From: Acidobacteriota bacterium
GTDB lineage: Bacteria > Acidobacteriota > Thermoanaerobaculia > Multivoradales > J023
Assembly (NCBI GenBank): GCA_029263355.1
Contig: JAJCXQ010000801.1
Location: forward strand, 1 to 33,168
Reading direction: 5' to 3'
DNA: 33,168 nt
Shown: positions 1 to 9,500 of the stretch, in pieces
Layout of the letters: each line of letters begins with the position of its first letter
Position numbering within the stretch: position 1 is the stretch's first letter
The notes under the pieces: generated by a model
The model's input: only the letters and a program-made list of their open reading frames with translations
What the model was told of the DNA's origin: nothing
Databases searched by the model: none
Program-made: the position numbers and the translations under genes

Positions 1-1
1 T

Positions 2-343
2 TCGTTGATGGTTGCTCTCGAAGTTGTACCTGGCGTCGAGCCGGCCCGCGTCGAAGAGGAAGTCCTGCGGCAGATCGATCGCCTGCGAAAACGGGGACCG
101 GACTCGGACGAGGTCGCTCGAGCTCAGCGCATGATCACAGCAGATTGGGTCTTCGGGCACGAAAAGGTCTTTCAACAGGCGTTTCTGGCAGGTAGTGCCT
201 TGGCGCTCTTCGACCTTGAACATCCCTGGCGTTATTTCGAACGATTGCTGGCGGCGGAAGCCTCCGAGTTGGTGGAAACTGCTGAACGATACCTGCGACC
301 CGCTGCGGGTGGCGTTCTCGGCTGGTCGCTGGCCGCGGAGTAG
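2..343 (+). CDS. M16 family peptidase, C-terminal end (partial)
   Basis: The reading frame is open from the window edge, so this is the last 113 residues of a longer protein; the TTG near the edge is not its start. The visible part resembles the C-terminal domain of M16 (pitrilysin/processing-peptidase-like) proteins: a helical stretch with EEVLRQIDRLRKRGP and DEVARAQRMI, then HPWRYFERLLA and a final ETAERYLRP segment, which in this family precedes the last beta strand. The zinc-binding HxxEH motif would lie upstream and cannot be checked. It ends 7 bp before the next M16-like gene, so the two are almost certainly co-transcribed. In such pairs one subunit normally carries the zinc site, and by elimination it should be this one. 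Confidence 0.8.
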   Translation, partial: SLMVALEVVPGVEPARVEEEVLRQIDRLRKRGPDSDEVARAQRMITADWVFGHEKVFQQAFLAGSALALFDLEHPWRYFERLLAAEASELVETAERYLRPAAGGVLGWSLAAE

Positions 344-350
344 AGTCTAG

Positions 351-1589
351 ATGGTGATGACTGAAAAACTGACGGTCAGAACTCGGCGGGTGTCTGGAGT
401 ACCGATCATCGCGGCGCGAATATGGCTGCGCGGCGGCCTCCGGCTGGAACATATTCCGGGGCAGTCGTTCGTGACCGGGCGTTTGCTCGCCGAGGGAACC
501 AAAAATCGGACCTGGGATCAAATCGCTGTCCATGCTGAGGATCGCGGCATCCTGGTGCAGTCCTTCGGCTCGATGGAGACGCTGTGCGTCTCGATCGAAG
601 CGCTGGCCGCGGATTGGGAGCTAGCTCTCACTTGGCTCGCCGAATTGGTGCTCGAGCCAACGTTTCCCGAGGATCGGTTGGACTGGATCGCTCGCCAGGC
701 AGCTGCCGAGCTCGAGAGTCTCCTCGACCAGCCCGAGGCACGAGCTGGGAGAGGGTTTCTCGAGCAGCTATACCAGCCACATCCGTATGCTCGTCCGCTA
801 CAGGGTGACGCCGCGAGCCTGGCTCGGTTGACGGTCGACGACTGCGCTGCGTTTCACCGTCGAGCACTGGGTTGGGGCGGCACTGTTGTGGTCACTGGAG
901 AAATCGACGAAGCAGCGGTCCAAGCTCGGGTGGGGGAGCTCTTCGCTGAGCTTGCGGGTGCCGCGACGCCGCTGCCCGACGTGCCGGCGGCGCGGGGCTT
1001 GACAGAGCAGCGTCTCGAAGTTGTGGCCGGGGACGCGGATCAGGCCCATCTTTATGCCGGGCATCTGAGTCTGCCGCGGGCTCATCCCGAACTGCCCGCC
1101 CTCGAGGTGGTCGGCGTTGTCCTCGGTGCCGGGGCTGGTATGAGCGGTCGACTTCCCGAACGGATTCGTGAACAGGAAGGGCTCGCCTATGCGAGTGACA
1201 TCAACGTCGCCTCGGGGGCGGGCGTCGACGCGGGGAGGTTGGTGGCCTATGTGGGCACTTCGCCGTCGACCCTCGAACAGGCCGAACGCGCGATACGGGA
1301 AGAGCTTAGCCGTCTGATCGACGACGGCATCAAACAGACGGAGCTGGAGGACGCTCGCGCTTACCTCATTGGCCGCGATCCTTTCCGTCGCGAAACCGCT
1401 CGGCAATGGGCAAACCTACTCGCCGAATCCGAGCTCTACGGTTTGCCGCTAGACCGTCCGGAATGGGTGGTCGAAGTCCTCGAGGCGATGTCGTTGGACG
1501 ATGTCGAAGCCGCTGCCAGACGCTGGATTCGACCCGACGAGCTCAAAGTGACCGTCGGCATGCCGAAGGCGCCGTTGTCGATCAATTGA
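351..1589 (+). CDS. M16 family protein lacking the zinc motif
   Basis: A 412-aa protein with the two-half layout of a single M16 subunit. The N-terminal strand WLRGGLRLEHIPGQS leads to the place where active members have HxxEH. Here that place reads VTGRLLAEGTKNRTWDQIA, so the 'EGT..RT' landmark is kept but the metal ligands are absent. The later family landmarks remain, including PHPYARPLQGDAASLARLTVDD and the C-terminal ARRWIRPDELKVTVGMP. Known M16 pairs often combine one catalytic and one non-catalytic subunit forming a closed chamber, and the inferred role here is the non-catalytic partner of the gene just upstream. The ATG at 351 lies 7 bp after that gene's stop. No signal peptide is visible. 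The stop codon overlaps that of the convergent patatin-like gene. Confidence 0.85.
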   Translation: MVMTEKLTVRTRRVSGVPIIAARIWLRGGLRLEHIPGQSFVTGRLLAEGTKNRTWDQIAVHAEDRGILVQSFGSMETLCVSIEALAADWELALTWLAELVLEPTFPEDRLDWIARQAAAELESLLDQPEARAGRGFLEQLYQPHPYARPLQGDAASLARLTVDDCAAFHRRALGWGGTVVVTGEIDEAAVQARVGELFAELAGAATPLPDVPAARGLTEQRLEVVAGDADQAHLYAGHLSLPRAHPELPALEVVGVVLGAGAGMSGRLPERIREQEGLAYASDINVASGAGVDAGRLVAYVGTSPSTLEQAERAIREELSRLIDDGIKQTELEDARAYLIGRDPFRRETARQWANLLAESELYGLPLDRPEWVVEVLEAMSLDDVEAAARRWIRPDELKVTVGMPKAPLSIN

Positions 1590-2709
1590 CGTTGGCACAG
1601 CCTTCGAGCTCGCAGTCGTGAGTGGTGGCGTCGCGGAATCCGCTGGCGATGAATTGTTGGGCCTTGTCGCGGTCGTAGTCCAGAACTTCGAGCACGTCCC
1701 ACAACGGCTTCTTGGGGCGATAACAGTGAGCCGTGATCTCGAGCGGGTTATCCGGTCGCTTGCGTTCCTCGGTGGTGCGAAGGTCTTGCTGCAACGTTCG
1801 GAGCTCGAGTCCCTTCATCTGCAGGTAGGTCAGGCGATTGAACGTGTCGAACGTGCTCGATATTTTCGGCGGGTCGATGTTCTGTAGCCGGGGGCGGAGG
1901 TAGACGACGTGGAGCACGAGTTTGGTGGCGCCGAGCTCAGCGGCGGCGGCGACCGCCGGGCGTATGGGCGTTGGAGAGGCGATGCCGCCGCCTGCAATCG
2001 AATGGCCATTGATCGTAGGGCGCGGAAACAGTGCGAAGACGGCCAGCGATGCCAAAATCTGCTGATAGGTCAGATCTTTTTGCCCAAATACCGCCGGCGT
2101 GCCGGTGACCCAGTCGGTAGCCACAATCCGGAGCTGGCGGTCCGAGTTGCGCAGGCGATTGAGATCGATGTGTTTCTCGAGCAGCTTTGCCAGCGGAGCG
2201 GTATCGAAGAGGTCCGAGATTTCAGGCAGTTCGAGCAGGCGCCTGGACAACGGTTTGTCGGAGGTGAGGAAGTTCGACAGCCGGGTTGAAAAGCGGCCGG
2301 CAAGAAACGATGCATCGTTCAATAGGTCGAGGAATGGCTGTGCCGGATTGCGCAACATCGTCCGTGGATTGAAGAAGCTCCGCGGATCTAAGCGTAGTCG
2401 ATAGACGCCGTTGCGTCGCGGCAGCCCCAGGAGAGTCAGCAGATCATTGCTGCCGGTAATCTCTTCGAGCCAGATACGTTCCAAAGAGTCGAGGGTTGCG
2501 GCGTTGCTGCCGGCAGCCTGTGACGCCATGATCGCAATGTTGAACGCGCTGAAAACGGTTCCGGAGTAAATCTGTGGGTCGATGACTTGGTTATTGACGT
2601 GCTTGCAGGAGTCCTGGAGCAGCCCCTTCATCACCCCGATACCGTAGCAAGACGAGGTGCCAAAACCGGAACCTGTCAAGACCAGGGCGTGAACCGTTTT
2701 TTCGCTCAT
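1582..2709 (-). CDS. Patatin-like protein with degenerate active site
   Basis: A 375-aa protein with a patatin/phospholipase A fold signature. LVLTGSGFGTSS...GIGVMKGL (about 9-30) matches the glycine-rich oxyanion region. RIVATDWVTGTPAVF (about 194-208) and ASLAVFALFP (about 220-229) match conserved core segments. The nucleophile elbow, normally GxSxG, reads YSGTVFSAFN (48-57), with Val52 at the Ser position. The catalytic Asp motif DG[GA] reads AGGGIASPTPI (239-249), with Gly at the Asp position. The fold therefore seems kept while the dyad is lost, and a hydrolase role is doubtful. Start: ATG at 2709 follows an AGAGG ribosome site; the frame is open further upstream but has no support there. 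It is the last gene of the operon with the TonB receptor (44-bp gap). No signal peptide is visible, so it is probably cytoplasmic. Confidence 0.8.
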   Translation of the reverse strand: MSEKTVHALVLTGSGFGTSSCYGIGVMKGLLQDSCKHVNNQVIDPQIYSGTVFSAFNIAIMASQAAGSNAATLDSLERIWLEEITGSNDLLTLLGLPRRNGVYRLRLDPRSFFNPRTMLRNPAQPFLDLLNDASFLAGRFSTRLSNFLTSDKPLSRRLLELPEISDLFDTAPLAKLLEKHIDLNRLRNSDRQLRIVATDWVTGTPAVFGQKDLTYQQILASLAVFALFPRPTINGHSIAGGGIASPTPIRPAVAAAAELGATKLVLHVVYLRPRLQNIDPPKISSTFDTFNRLTYLQMKGLELRTLQQDLRTTEERKRPDNPLEITAHCYRPKKPLWDVLEVLDYDRDKAQQFIASGFRDATTHDCELEGCANVN

Positions 2710-2753
2710 GAGGACCTCTTTTGTTGCGTTCGCCGTTGCGTTCGCCGACTTGC

Positions 2754-5024
2754 CTACCAAGCCACCGAGACGTGACCTAGAGCTCGACGTTCCACAATGT
2801 CGCCACCGAAGATCTCGAAATGTTCGTTGTCTAGGATGTTGCTCACGTCGATCCCGAGGCGCCAACGGTCGTTGAGGCGATAACCCGCGGTGAGATCGGC
2901 AACGTCATAAGAGGGAACCGCGCCTTGGTACAGTCCCGAGCTCCAAACGAAACCCTCAGAATATCGATAGCCCAGACTCGCGGTCAGCCGCTCTCCAGTG
3001 TAGGTAATTCCCAGGTTGAGCTTGTTCTGTGGATTGTTGGGCAGGACCGGATCGTCCGGAAGCTGACGCTCGATGTCGAAGTCGAAATAGGCGTAGCCAG
3101 CATCGAGAGCCCATTTTGGATTGAAGGCAATGTCGAGACCAACCTCCAACCCTCGTGCTCGTACCTGAGCAAAATTGGTATGGGATAGAGCCGTGAAGAT
3201 CGGATCGCCATTGGGGGCATTGGAAAGGATGCCGAAGAGGTCCGGCGGTAGTGCACCAGCCAACGCTTGCAGCAGTAGGGATGCGAAGGGCTCCGACAGT
3301 GCAGGTGGGGGGCGGTAGGCGGGATAGTTATTGTGAATGGCGCCGCCCAGGGTGGCGTTGTTGAAGCTGATCAGATCGGTGATGAAGTTGTCGATGCGAT
3401 TGTCATATAGGTCAACAGTGAGATAAGCCTTTTCGCTCAAAACGCCAGAGTAGCCGAGCTCGACGCTACGGATCTCTTCAACCTGCAGATCTTCGTTGCC
3501 GACCGCTAGCACCGGCACCAGGTTGAAGCCGCAGGAGGTCCCACCGAGGGTGCAGAGCGCTTCGAATGGCGCCAGGGAAATGGCTGGCGCGATAGGAACC
3601 GCCTGAAAGAGCTCGGCGTAGTTTGGGGTTTGGAAGGCTTCACTGTAGGCCAAGCGGATTGTGCTCTGGGGCGTCAAGGCGAAGACCAGGGACCCGCGGG
3701 GGGATACCCGGGATTCGTGAAGAGAGCTGTCGTCCCAGCGCCCGGCGAGCAATCCCTTGAGTCTGCTGCTGAGGTCGTATTCGATCTGGCCAAAAACAGC
3801 TTGGAAGTCGCCTCCGAGCGCGTCGAAGGAGAGGGTTTGCGTGCCCTGAGGATCGGCGGTGTCAACGGACTCGTCAATGTAGGACACTCCCGCGATGATG
3901 ACGCCCTTGCCGGCAGCGAAGCCGGTATGACCCTGGATCTCCAGGCTGATCTTGTCCTCGTCGAGGAAGGTTTTCGTCGCGGTGCTCAGTAGCAGCTGAT
4001 CCGCGGCGTCTCGGGCCGTCAGGGAAGCGAGGGCATTCCAATGGCGGGTGTTGAAATTCCAGCGGACCCACGGACGCTCGACGTCGGTCATTTGGGTGCG
4101 TCCGACTCCGGCGGCGATCACCGGGCCTTCGAGGTAGCTGGTGCCTGCCTCAAGGGTCATGATACTGCGATCGTGGAAGTATTTGTCGACGCGTACGGAC
4201 GCGCTCCACAGCCGGTCTCGGTCGAGGGCCAGGGGTGTTGCTTCAGGTAGCACGCAGTCGGCCTGCCCCGGAAAGGCGCATGGACTCGAATACTCGACTG
4301 AGGAATTGCGAGAGCGGGAAAAGTCATCGCTCTCGGCGACGCTCCCGAGGACTTTGAGAAACGCATCATGTCCCAAGCCTCCGGCATATCGTAGGTCGAG
4401 CTTGACACTATCCAATTCGCCCGCGGTCAGCCGTAGTTGGCCTCCCTGGCTGTCTCGTGGGGCTTTGGTCGTCATGTTCAACACGCCGTTGAAGGCGTCG
4501 GCGCCATAGAGAGCGGAGCCGGGGCCGCGCACCAACTCGATGCTAGCCAAGTCGTCGAGGGGGAACGATGTGGCGCCCCATTCCTGGACGCCGAGGGATG
4601 GCAATGCGATGTCTCGGCCATCGATCAAGGTCAACACCCGTCGTCCCAAAGAGGTGTTGAAACCTCGGACATTGAGCTTGAAATCGTAAAGTCCGCTTTG
4701 AGCGAGCTCGACACCGGGAGTGAACTCGAGTAGCTTCGGCAGTTGTCCGCTGGCGCTCTGACTTTCGATTCTGGCCTCTTGCACCAGGGTGATCGCGGCC
4801 GGGGCATCGACGATTCGTTGGGCTCTGCGTGTCGCCGAGCTCACCGTGATTTCGTCCATGAAGCCCGGCTGCGGGTCGCCAGGCTGCGAATGGCCGGGCT
4901 GTTGTTCGGGTTGCTGCTCGGATTGCTGCTGATCGGTCTCTGGCGGTTCCGAAGCCTCGTCGGCAGAGGCGGGGTGCAGGGCGATCAACATCAATACGGC
5001 GCAGCACAGGCCGCGCCAGATCAA
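2754..5024 (-). CDS. TonB-dependent outer-membrane receptor
   Basis: About 756 aa. A signal peptide (IWRGLCCAVLMLIALHPASA) is followed by a Q/P-rich acidic linker, a TonB-box-like DEITVSS, then a plug domain with KLLEFTPGVEL, LNVRGFN, RVLTLIDGRD, SIELVRGPGSALYGADAFNG and a long beta-barrel with alternating aromatic strands up to the C-terminal VSVAW. It would import an unknown substrate across the outer membrane using TonB energy. The long annotatable frame begins with a TTG at 5066, but the best start is the TTG at 5024: GGAGGT stands 6 nt before it, and starting there puts the signal peptide directly at the N-terminus. It is the middle gene of a three-gene operon, 73 bp after the 445-aa gene and 44 bp before the patatin-like gene. 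The substrate cannot be read from sequence; the sequence is typical of the vitamin/siderophore-type receptors rather than of SusC. Confidence 0.9.
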   Translation of the reverse strand: MIWRGLCCAVLMLIALHPASADEASEPPETDQQQSEQQPEQQPGHSQPGDPQPGFMDEITVSSATRRAQRIVDAPAAITLVQEARIESQSASGQLPKLLEFTPGVELAQSGLYDFKLNVRGFNTSLGRRVLTLIDGRDIALPSLGVQEWGATSFPLDDLASIELVRGPGSALYGADAFNGVLNMTTKAPRDSQGGQLRLTAGELDSVKLDLRYAGGLGHDAFLKVLGSVAESDDFSRSRNSSVEYSSPCAFPGQADCVLPEATPLALDRDRLWSASVRVDKYFHDRSIMTLEAGTSYLEGPVIAAGVGRTQMTDVERPWVRWNFNTRHWNALASLTARDAADQLLLSTATKTFLDEDKISLEIQGHTGFAAGKGVIIAGVSYIDESVDTADPQGTQTLSFDALGGDFQAVFGQIEYDLSSRLKGLLAGRWDDSSLHESRVSPRGSLVFALTPQSTIRLAYSEAFQTPNYAELFQAVPIAPAISLAPFEALCTLGGTSCGFNLVPVLAVGNEDLQVEEIRSVELGYSGVLSEKAYLTVDLYDNRIDNFITDLISFNNATLGGAIHNNYPAYRPPPALSEPFASLLLQALAGALPPDLFGILSNAPNGDPIFTALSHTNFAQVRARGLEVGLDIAFNPKWALDAGYAYFDFDIERQLPDDPVLPNNPQNKLNLGITYTGERLTASLGYRYSEGFVWSSGLYQGAVPSYDVADLTAGYRLNDRWRLGIDVSNILDNEHFEIFGGDIVERRALGHVSVAW

Positions 5025-5097
5025 GTGCCAACCTCCGGTTGCGTTGGCTGGCTTTTGTCCCACCAAGGATTTGATGACCCTCGGCCGATCGGAGCAC

Positions 5098-6435
5098 TCA
5101 CGGATAGTCCTCCCGATCTCCCGTCTTGACCCAATAGGGCAATTTTTCAGGCTGAGTCCAATCCGGGAACCTGCGCCAGTTGGCCAGCGTTCCGAGCTGG
5201 AATTCGTAAGTGTCCATAAAGTGGATTGCCATCACTGTTTTCAAGACTTCCCGCCGCGAGATCAAAAGCTCACGTGCCGCCCGCCCATTGGAGAAAAAGT
5301 TGGCGAGCTTGACAAACGAGAAGACCGGGTCGAGCTGGGCCGACCCGAAGGGCATCTGCTGCAGTACCTGGCGCAGCGGGCCGAACAATCGGCCGGTCAA
5401 ACCGAAAGAGGCCCGGTCGGCCAGCTCGAAGCCCCATTCGACCGGATTCAAGGGGATGCGGACGAAGGAGGTCGGTTGGTTGGCGGTAAAGTAGTTGTAG
5501 AGCCGGACATCGCCGCTTTCATGGACGTCGAAATGAAACGACATGAATGCTGGCCCAAGACCCTCGGGACCGTAGGCCAGGAAGGTGTCGGGGTCGGGCG
5601 GCTTGATGAAGCAGTAACCCCAACCGTATCGGCCCACCACTTTGTCATTCGGTCTGGGGTTGTTGGGATTGAGCTCTTCCGGGTCATCTTCGTCAAGGAT
5701 GAAATCGGGGCTCATGACCACTTTGGCGATCGCTCGAAAGGGCAGTCCGAGTTGGGCCCCCGATGTAAAAGGTGGAAAATTCAGCGTGAAGTCGAAAATA
5801 TTGACGTCGAGGACAATCCAATCATAGATGCGTGCGGACTTGTCGTGGTCGTGGTCGTGGTGACCGCCGATCTGCCGTACGTCGACAATCTCGGTTTGGC
5901 GATTAGCAGGAAATTTTCCGATATATCCGTTCTTACTCAGTTTGAAATATTTCTGGCTATAGCCCCAACCTCGATTCTCCGAAGGGCTCGTCGCCCCCAA
6001 GCTCAGAGGTCGGAGAATGAAAGGAGGTTCTTGCTCCGGTACTGAAGGGATGAACTTTGGGTCCGAAAAAGAAGCGATGCGCATGAAATAGCGCAGCATG
6101 AACTCTCGGACCTGAGCTTTGATCCATCCGACATCGGTTTGATCGGTTTTTTTCGGACGGTAATACAGCATTTGCTGAACCGTGCCGACGACCGGCAGGC
6201 TGGAATCGCCACAGATCGGGGCTGTATCGATGAAACCGAAGTTAGTGTCCTGCGGATCGTACTGTTGTAGCAATCGAAAACGATCTGCATAAGTATTGTT
6301 GATATTGGTATTTTTCCACCAATGGTAGAGTTCTCGGCCGGTTTGATTGAACGAATCAACCAGCTTGAGAGTTTTCCAATCCTCGGTGGTGAGCTCGGGC
6401 CCCGGATGTGGGTGCGAATCATGACCTGCGCTCAT
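5098..6435 (-). CDS. Unrecognised 445-aa protein, first gene of the TonB receptor operon
   Basis: I do not recognise a family. The ATG at 6435 has AGGAG 6 nt upstream, which supports this strand. No signal peptide or membrane segment is visible. The protein is rich in Trp, Tyr, Phe and Pro, begins with a His-rich tail (HDSHPHP), and has a second His/Asp cluster, GGHHDHDHDK (about 193-202), which could bind metal. The middle (IYDWIVLDVNIFDFTLNFPPF) looks like beta strands. The C-terminal part has helix-like segments (ARELLISRREVLKTVMAIHF). The first half of the gene is less GC-rich than its neighbours. Its place ahead of a TonB receptor and a pseudo-patatin suggests a shared job in uptake or handling of one substrate, which is inference from context only. 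Confidence 0.75.
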   Translation of the reverse strand: MSAGHDSHPHPGPELTTEDWKTLKLVDSFNQTGRELYHWWKNTNINNTYADRFRLLQQYDPQDTNFGFIDTAPICGDSSLPVVGTVQQMLYYRPKKTDQTDVGWIKAQVREFMLRYFMRIASFSDPKFIPSVPEQEPPFILRPLSLGATSPSENRGWGYSQKYFKLSKNGYIGKFPANRQTEIVDVRQIGGHHDHDHDKSARIYDWIVLDVNIFDFTLNFPPFTSGAQLGLPFRAIAKVVMSPDFILDEDDPEELNPNNPRPNDKVVGRYGWGYCFIKPPDPDTFLAYGPEGLGPAFMSFHFDVHESGDVRLYNYFTANQPTSFVRIPLNPVEWGFELADRASFGLTGRLFGPLRQVLQQMPFGSAQLDPVFSFVKLANFFSNGRAARELLISRREVLKTVMAIHFMDTYEFQLGTLANWRRFPDWTQPEKLPYWVKTGDREDYP

Positions 6436-6548
6436 TGCTGGCTCCTGAGCCTGCCCGCCAATATTCAGGTGTTCGATACCTAGGATAGAGTCTTATCGAC
6501 CGCCATAGTACTCCCAGGTCGAAGGCCTGTTCAAGGCAAGTCTGTGGC

Positions 6549-9500
6549 TCAAGAGAAATCGTCGAGTAGAGCGGAAGCGTCTCGTAGATCCGCCGAGTCT
6601 GAGCCCTCAGGGTGCTCAGCGAGCAATGGGGTCAAGAGTTGGCGCCCTTCGTCGCCTCGTCCTTGGTGTTGCCAGAGATGGCACAGGTTGACCGCGGCTC
6701 GAAGATGCAGGGCTCTGGCTCCTTGCTTTCGAGCAACTTCCAGAGCTTGGCGAAAAGAGCTCTCGGCGAGTTGTTTGGGATCCTCATCGTCAGCTTCCGC
6801 TGCGCTCAGCGTGATCGCTCCGTGGAGACGATGAGCTTCAGCTTCGAAGAAACGTTCGCCGGTTTCGCGAATGGCGATGAAGGTATCTTCTAGGTTGCGG
6901 TTGGCTTCTTCGAAGTGCCCCAGGTTGGCTGCTGCTTCGGCGAGCATCAGGAGATATTGGGTGCGGTGTAAGCGGGCGCCGGTAGCGAGGGTGGCGCCGA
7001 GGCCTTGGCGGAGCTCCTCCAGCCCTTGGAGGCCCGCATCAGCGGATGTTTCCGAGCTCGACTCCTGGTCCGCTGCCGCCATCGCTCGGGCCCAGCCAAG
7101 ACAGAGCTGGCCCGGTATCGCAAACCAGAATCCCTGTTCGAGACTTTGTGCGATGGTCGTCTCGGTATCTTGTAGGAAGCTGGTGACGTCACGTTCGTAA
7201 TAAGCCAAGAAAGGGATCAGGGAGTAGGTGATACTGAACGGATGGGCGATCCGACGGGCTAGAGTTTGCGCTTGGACCCGCCGCTCTTTGGCTTGTTCGG
7301 GATGACCCATGAACCACAGGCACCAGCCGTCCCAGATCAAACAGGCGACCCCAGAATCCTCGCCGGTTTGGGCGGCATAATGCTGTGTTCGATCGAGAGA
7401 GTCCAGGTGAATGGCTTGTCCCAAGTAGTCGTGTGCGACGGCGAACTCGCCTCGACAGTAGAGCGTCGCCCCTACGGTGAAATAGGCCGCGATCTGAGTC
7501 GCCGGCCCACGTCTTGGGGTTGCAAGCCGCAACAGCGTGTGGCCGAGTTCCAACGCTTTGTCGAGATTGGCTTGCACGAAGTGGAATCGCCACAGTCCCC
7601 ACAGGATCCAGAATTGTTCCGGAGCGTCCCCGCTGCGTTGACAAATCTCGAGTGCTCGTCCGTAGGCGTGACTGACTTTGGGCGCTGCAAAACCTTCGAG
7701 GGTGCTGAGCGCTGTGCCCATAGCGGCCTGTAGGGCCAGCTCACGCTGATCGCGGTCGGTGCCTTCGGGCAGGCTTTCGAGCAACTGCAGGCCACTGTCG
7801 ATCTGTGCGCGAGCTTCGAGAATCGCACCCTGCATGAACGAACGCTGGCTCGCTTGCTGCCAGTAGTCGATGCCGCGGTCGTGTTGACCGGCTTCGGTGA
7901 GGTGGTGGGCCACCACCTCCGGCTGAGTTTCGCAAACGTCTGGGAATCGGCCTTCGAGCGCCTGCGCGATCCGGCGGTGGTACAGGCGTCGCTGACGCTT
8001 GAGCAAGGAGCTGTAGGTGGCCTCCTGAATCATCACGTGCTTGAAGCGGTAAGTCGAAGTCGGTAGTGCTCCGCCCTGAAAGATCAGTTCGGCTTCGACT
8101 AAATGGGCAAGGGCGCGGTCGAGGTTGTGCGAACGTTGCGGCGAGATCATGTCGAGCAACTCGTAGTTGAACCGACGGCCGACAACCGAGCCGATCTGCG
8201 CAACTTCTTTGATCGCTGGTGGCAGCCGATCGAGACGTGCGCGGAGGGAATCCTGAAGCGTCGATGGGATAGCGAAGGTCGGTAGCGGTCCCGGCAGGGT
8301 GTATTTATCGGCCTGCTCCACCAGGATGCCCGACTCCAGAATCGTCTTGGTGAGCTCTTCGACGAACAGCGGCACACCGTCGGTCTTTTCCATCACCTGC
8401 CGTAACACTAGGCGGGGCAGCGTCTTGCCGCTCGTCCAATGCTCGATGACCTCGACGATCTGGTCTTCGGAGAGGCGATCGATGACCAGTTCGACATGTT
8501 TGTGTTCTGCGGTCCAGGTTGGCTCGAAGGCCGGACGACTGGTGACCAGGATGAACAGCTTGGTCGCGCTGACCGGCAAGAGTCGTTCGAGGAATTGCAG
8601 CGTTGAGGGGTCAGCCCATTGGAGGTTTTCGATCACCAGCACCAACGGTTCACTCTCGGCCTGCTGGAGTATGATCTCGCGGAGGATTTCGAGGGTCTTC
8701 TCTTTTTGGCGCTGCGGACTGTCGGAGCTCGGTGGGTAGGCGGGCAGTAGGGGCAGTGACAGGAGTCCGGCGATCAGCGAGAAAACCTCGGCGAGGTCGA
8801 GCCCAAGCTTGCGGAGGGCAATCTCGAGCTGGATGGATTTCTCCTCCGGTGTCGCCTCGGGTGGGATTCGAAAGAGCCGCGTTGTCTGCTCGATCACCGG
8901 GTGCAGCGGGGAATTCTGATGATAAGGCGAGCAATAGCAAGTCCACCAACGGTGGGGAAGGTCGCTCAGACCGAGCTTCAACTCATGAACCAGGCGAGAT
9001 TTGCCGAGGCCGGCTTCTCCGCTCAGAAGCAATACCTGTTGTTGCCCGCGACGGGTGGCCTCGAAGGTCTGCTGTAGGACGTCCAGCTCACGCTGGCGTC
9101 CGATCAGGGGTGGTAAGCCGGTTCGGGCAGCGGCTTGGAAACGCTCGGGGACACCACTCTCGGCGAGGACGCGATAGACGTTGATCGGTTTGGAGACACC
9201 TTTAAGATTTTGCGGGCCCAGCAACTCGGTCGCGAACAAGCCTTCGACGTTGGCGTGGGTCGTGGCGCTCATGACGATACCGTTGGCCTCCGCCAGACCT
9301 TGCAGGCGTGCAGCCACATTTGGGGTCTGTCCGACCGCGAGACGTTCCCATCGTCCGCCGGCGCCGACGTCGCCGGTCACGACCGGACCGGTATGAATGC
9401 CGACGCGGACCGCGAGTTGATAGTCGGTATCGGACCGCTGACGCTCATTGAGCTTGGCGATGGCTTCGACGATGCCCAAAGCAGCGTGGACCGCGCGCCG

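Noticed and set aside
5044..6045. A 333-codon open frame on + opposite the 445-aa gene
   Set aside because: The minus-strand frame has a proper ribosome site and operon position; the + frame has neither.
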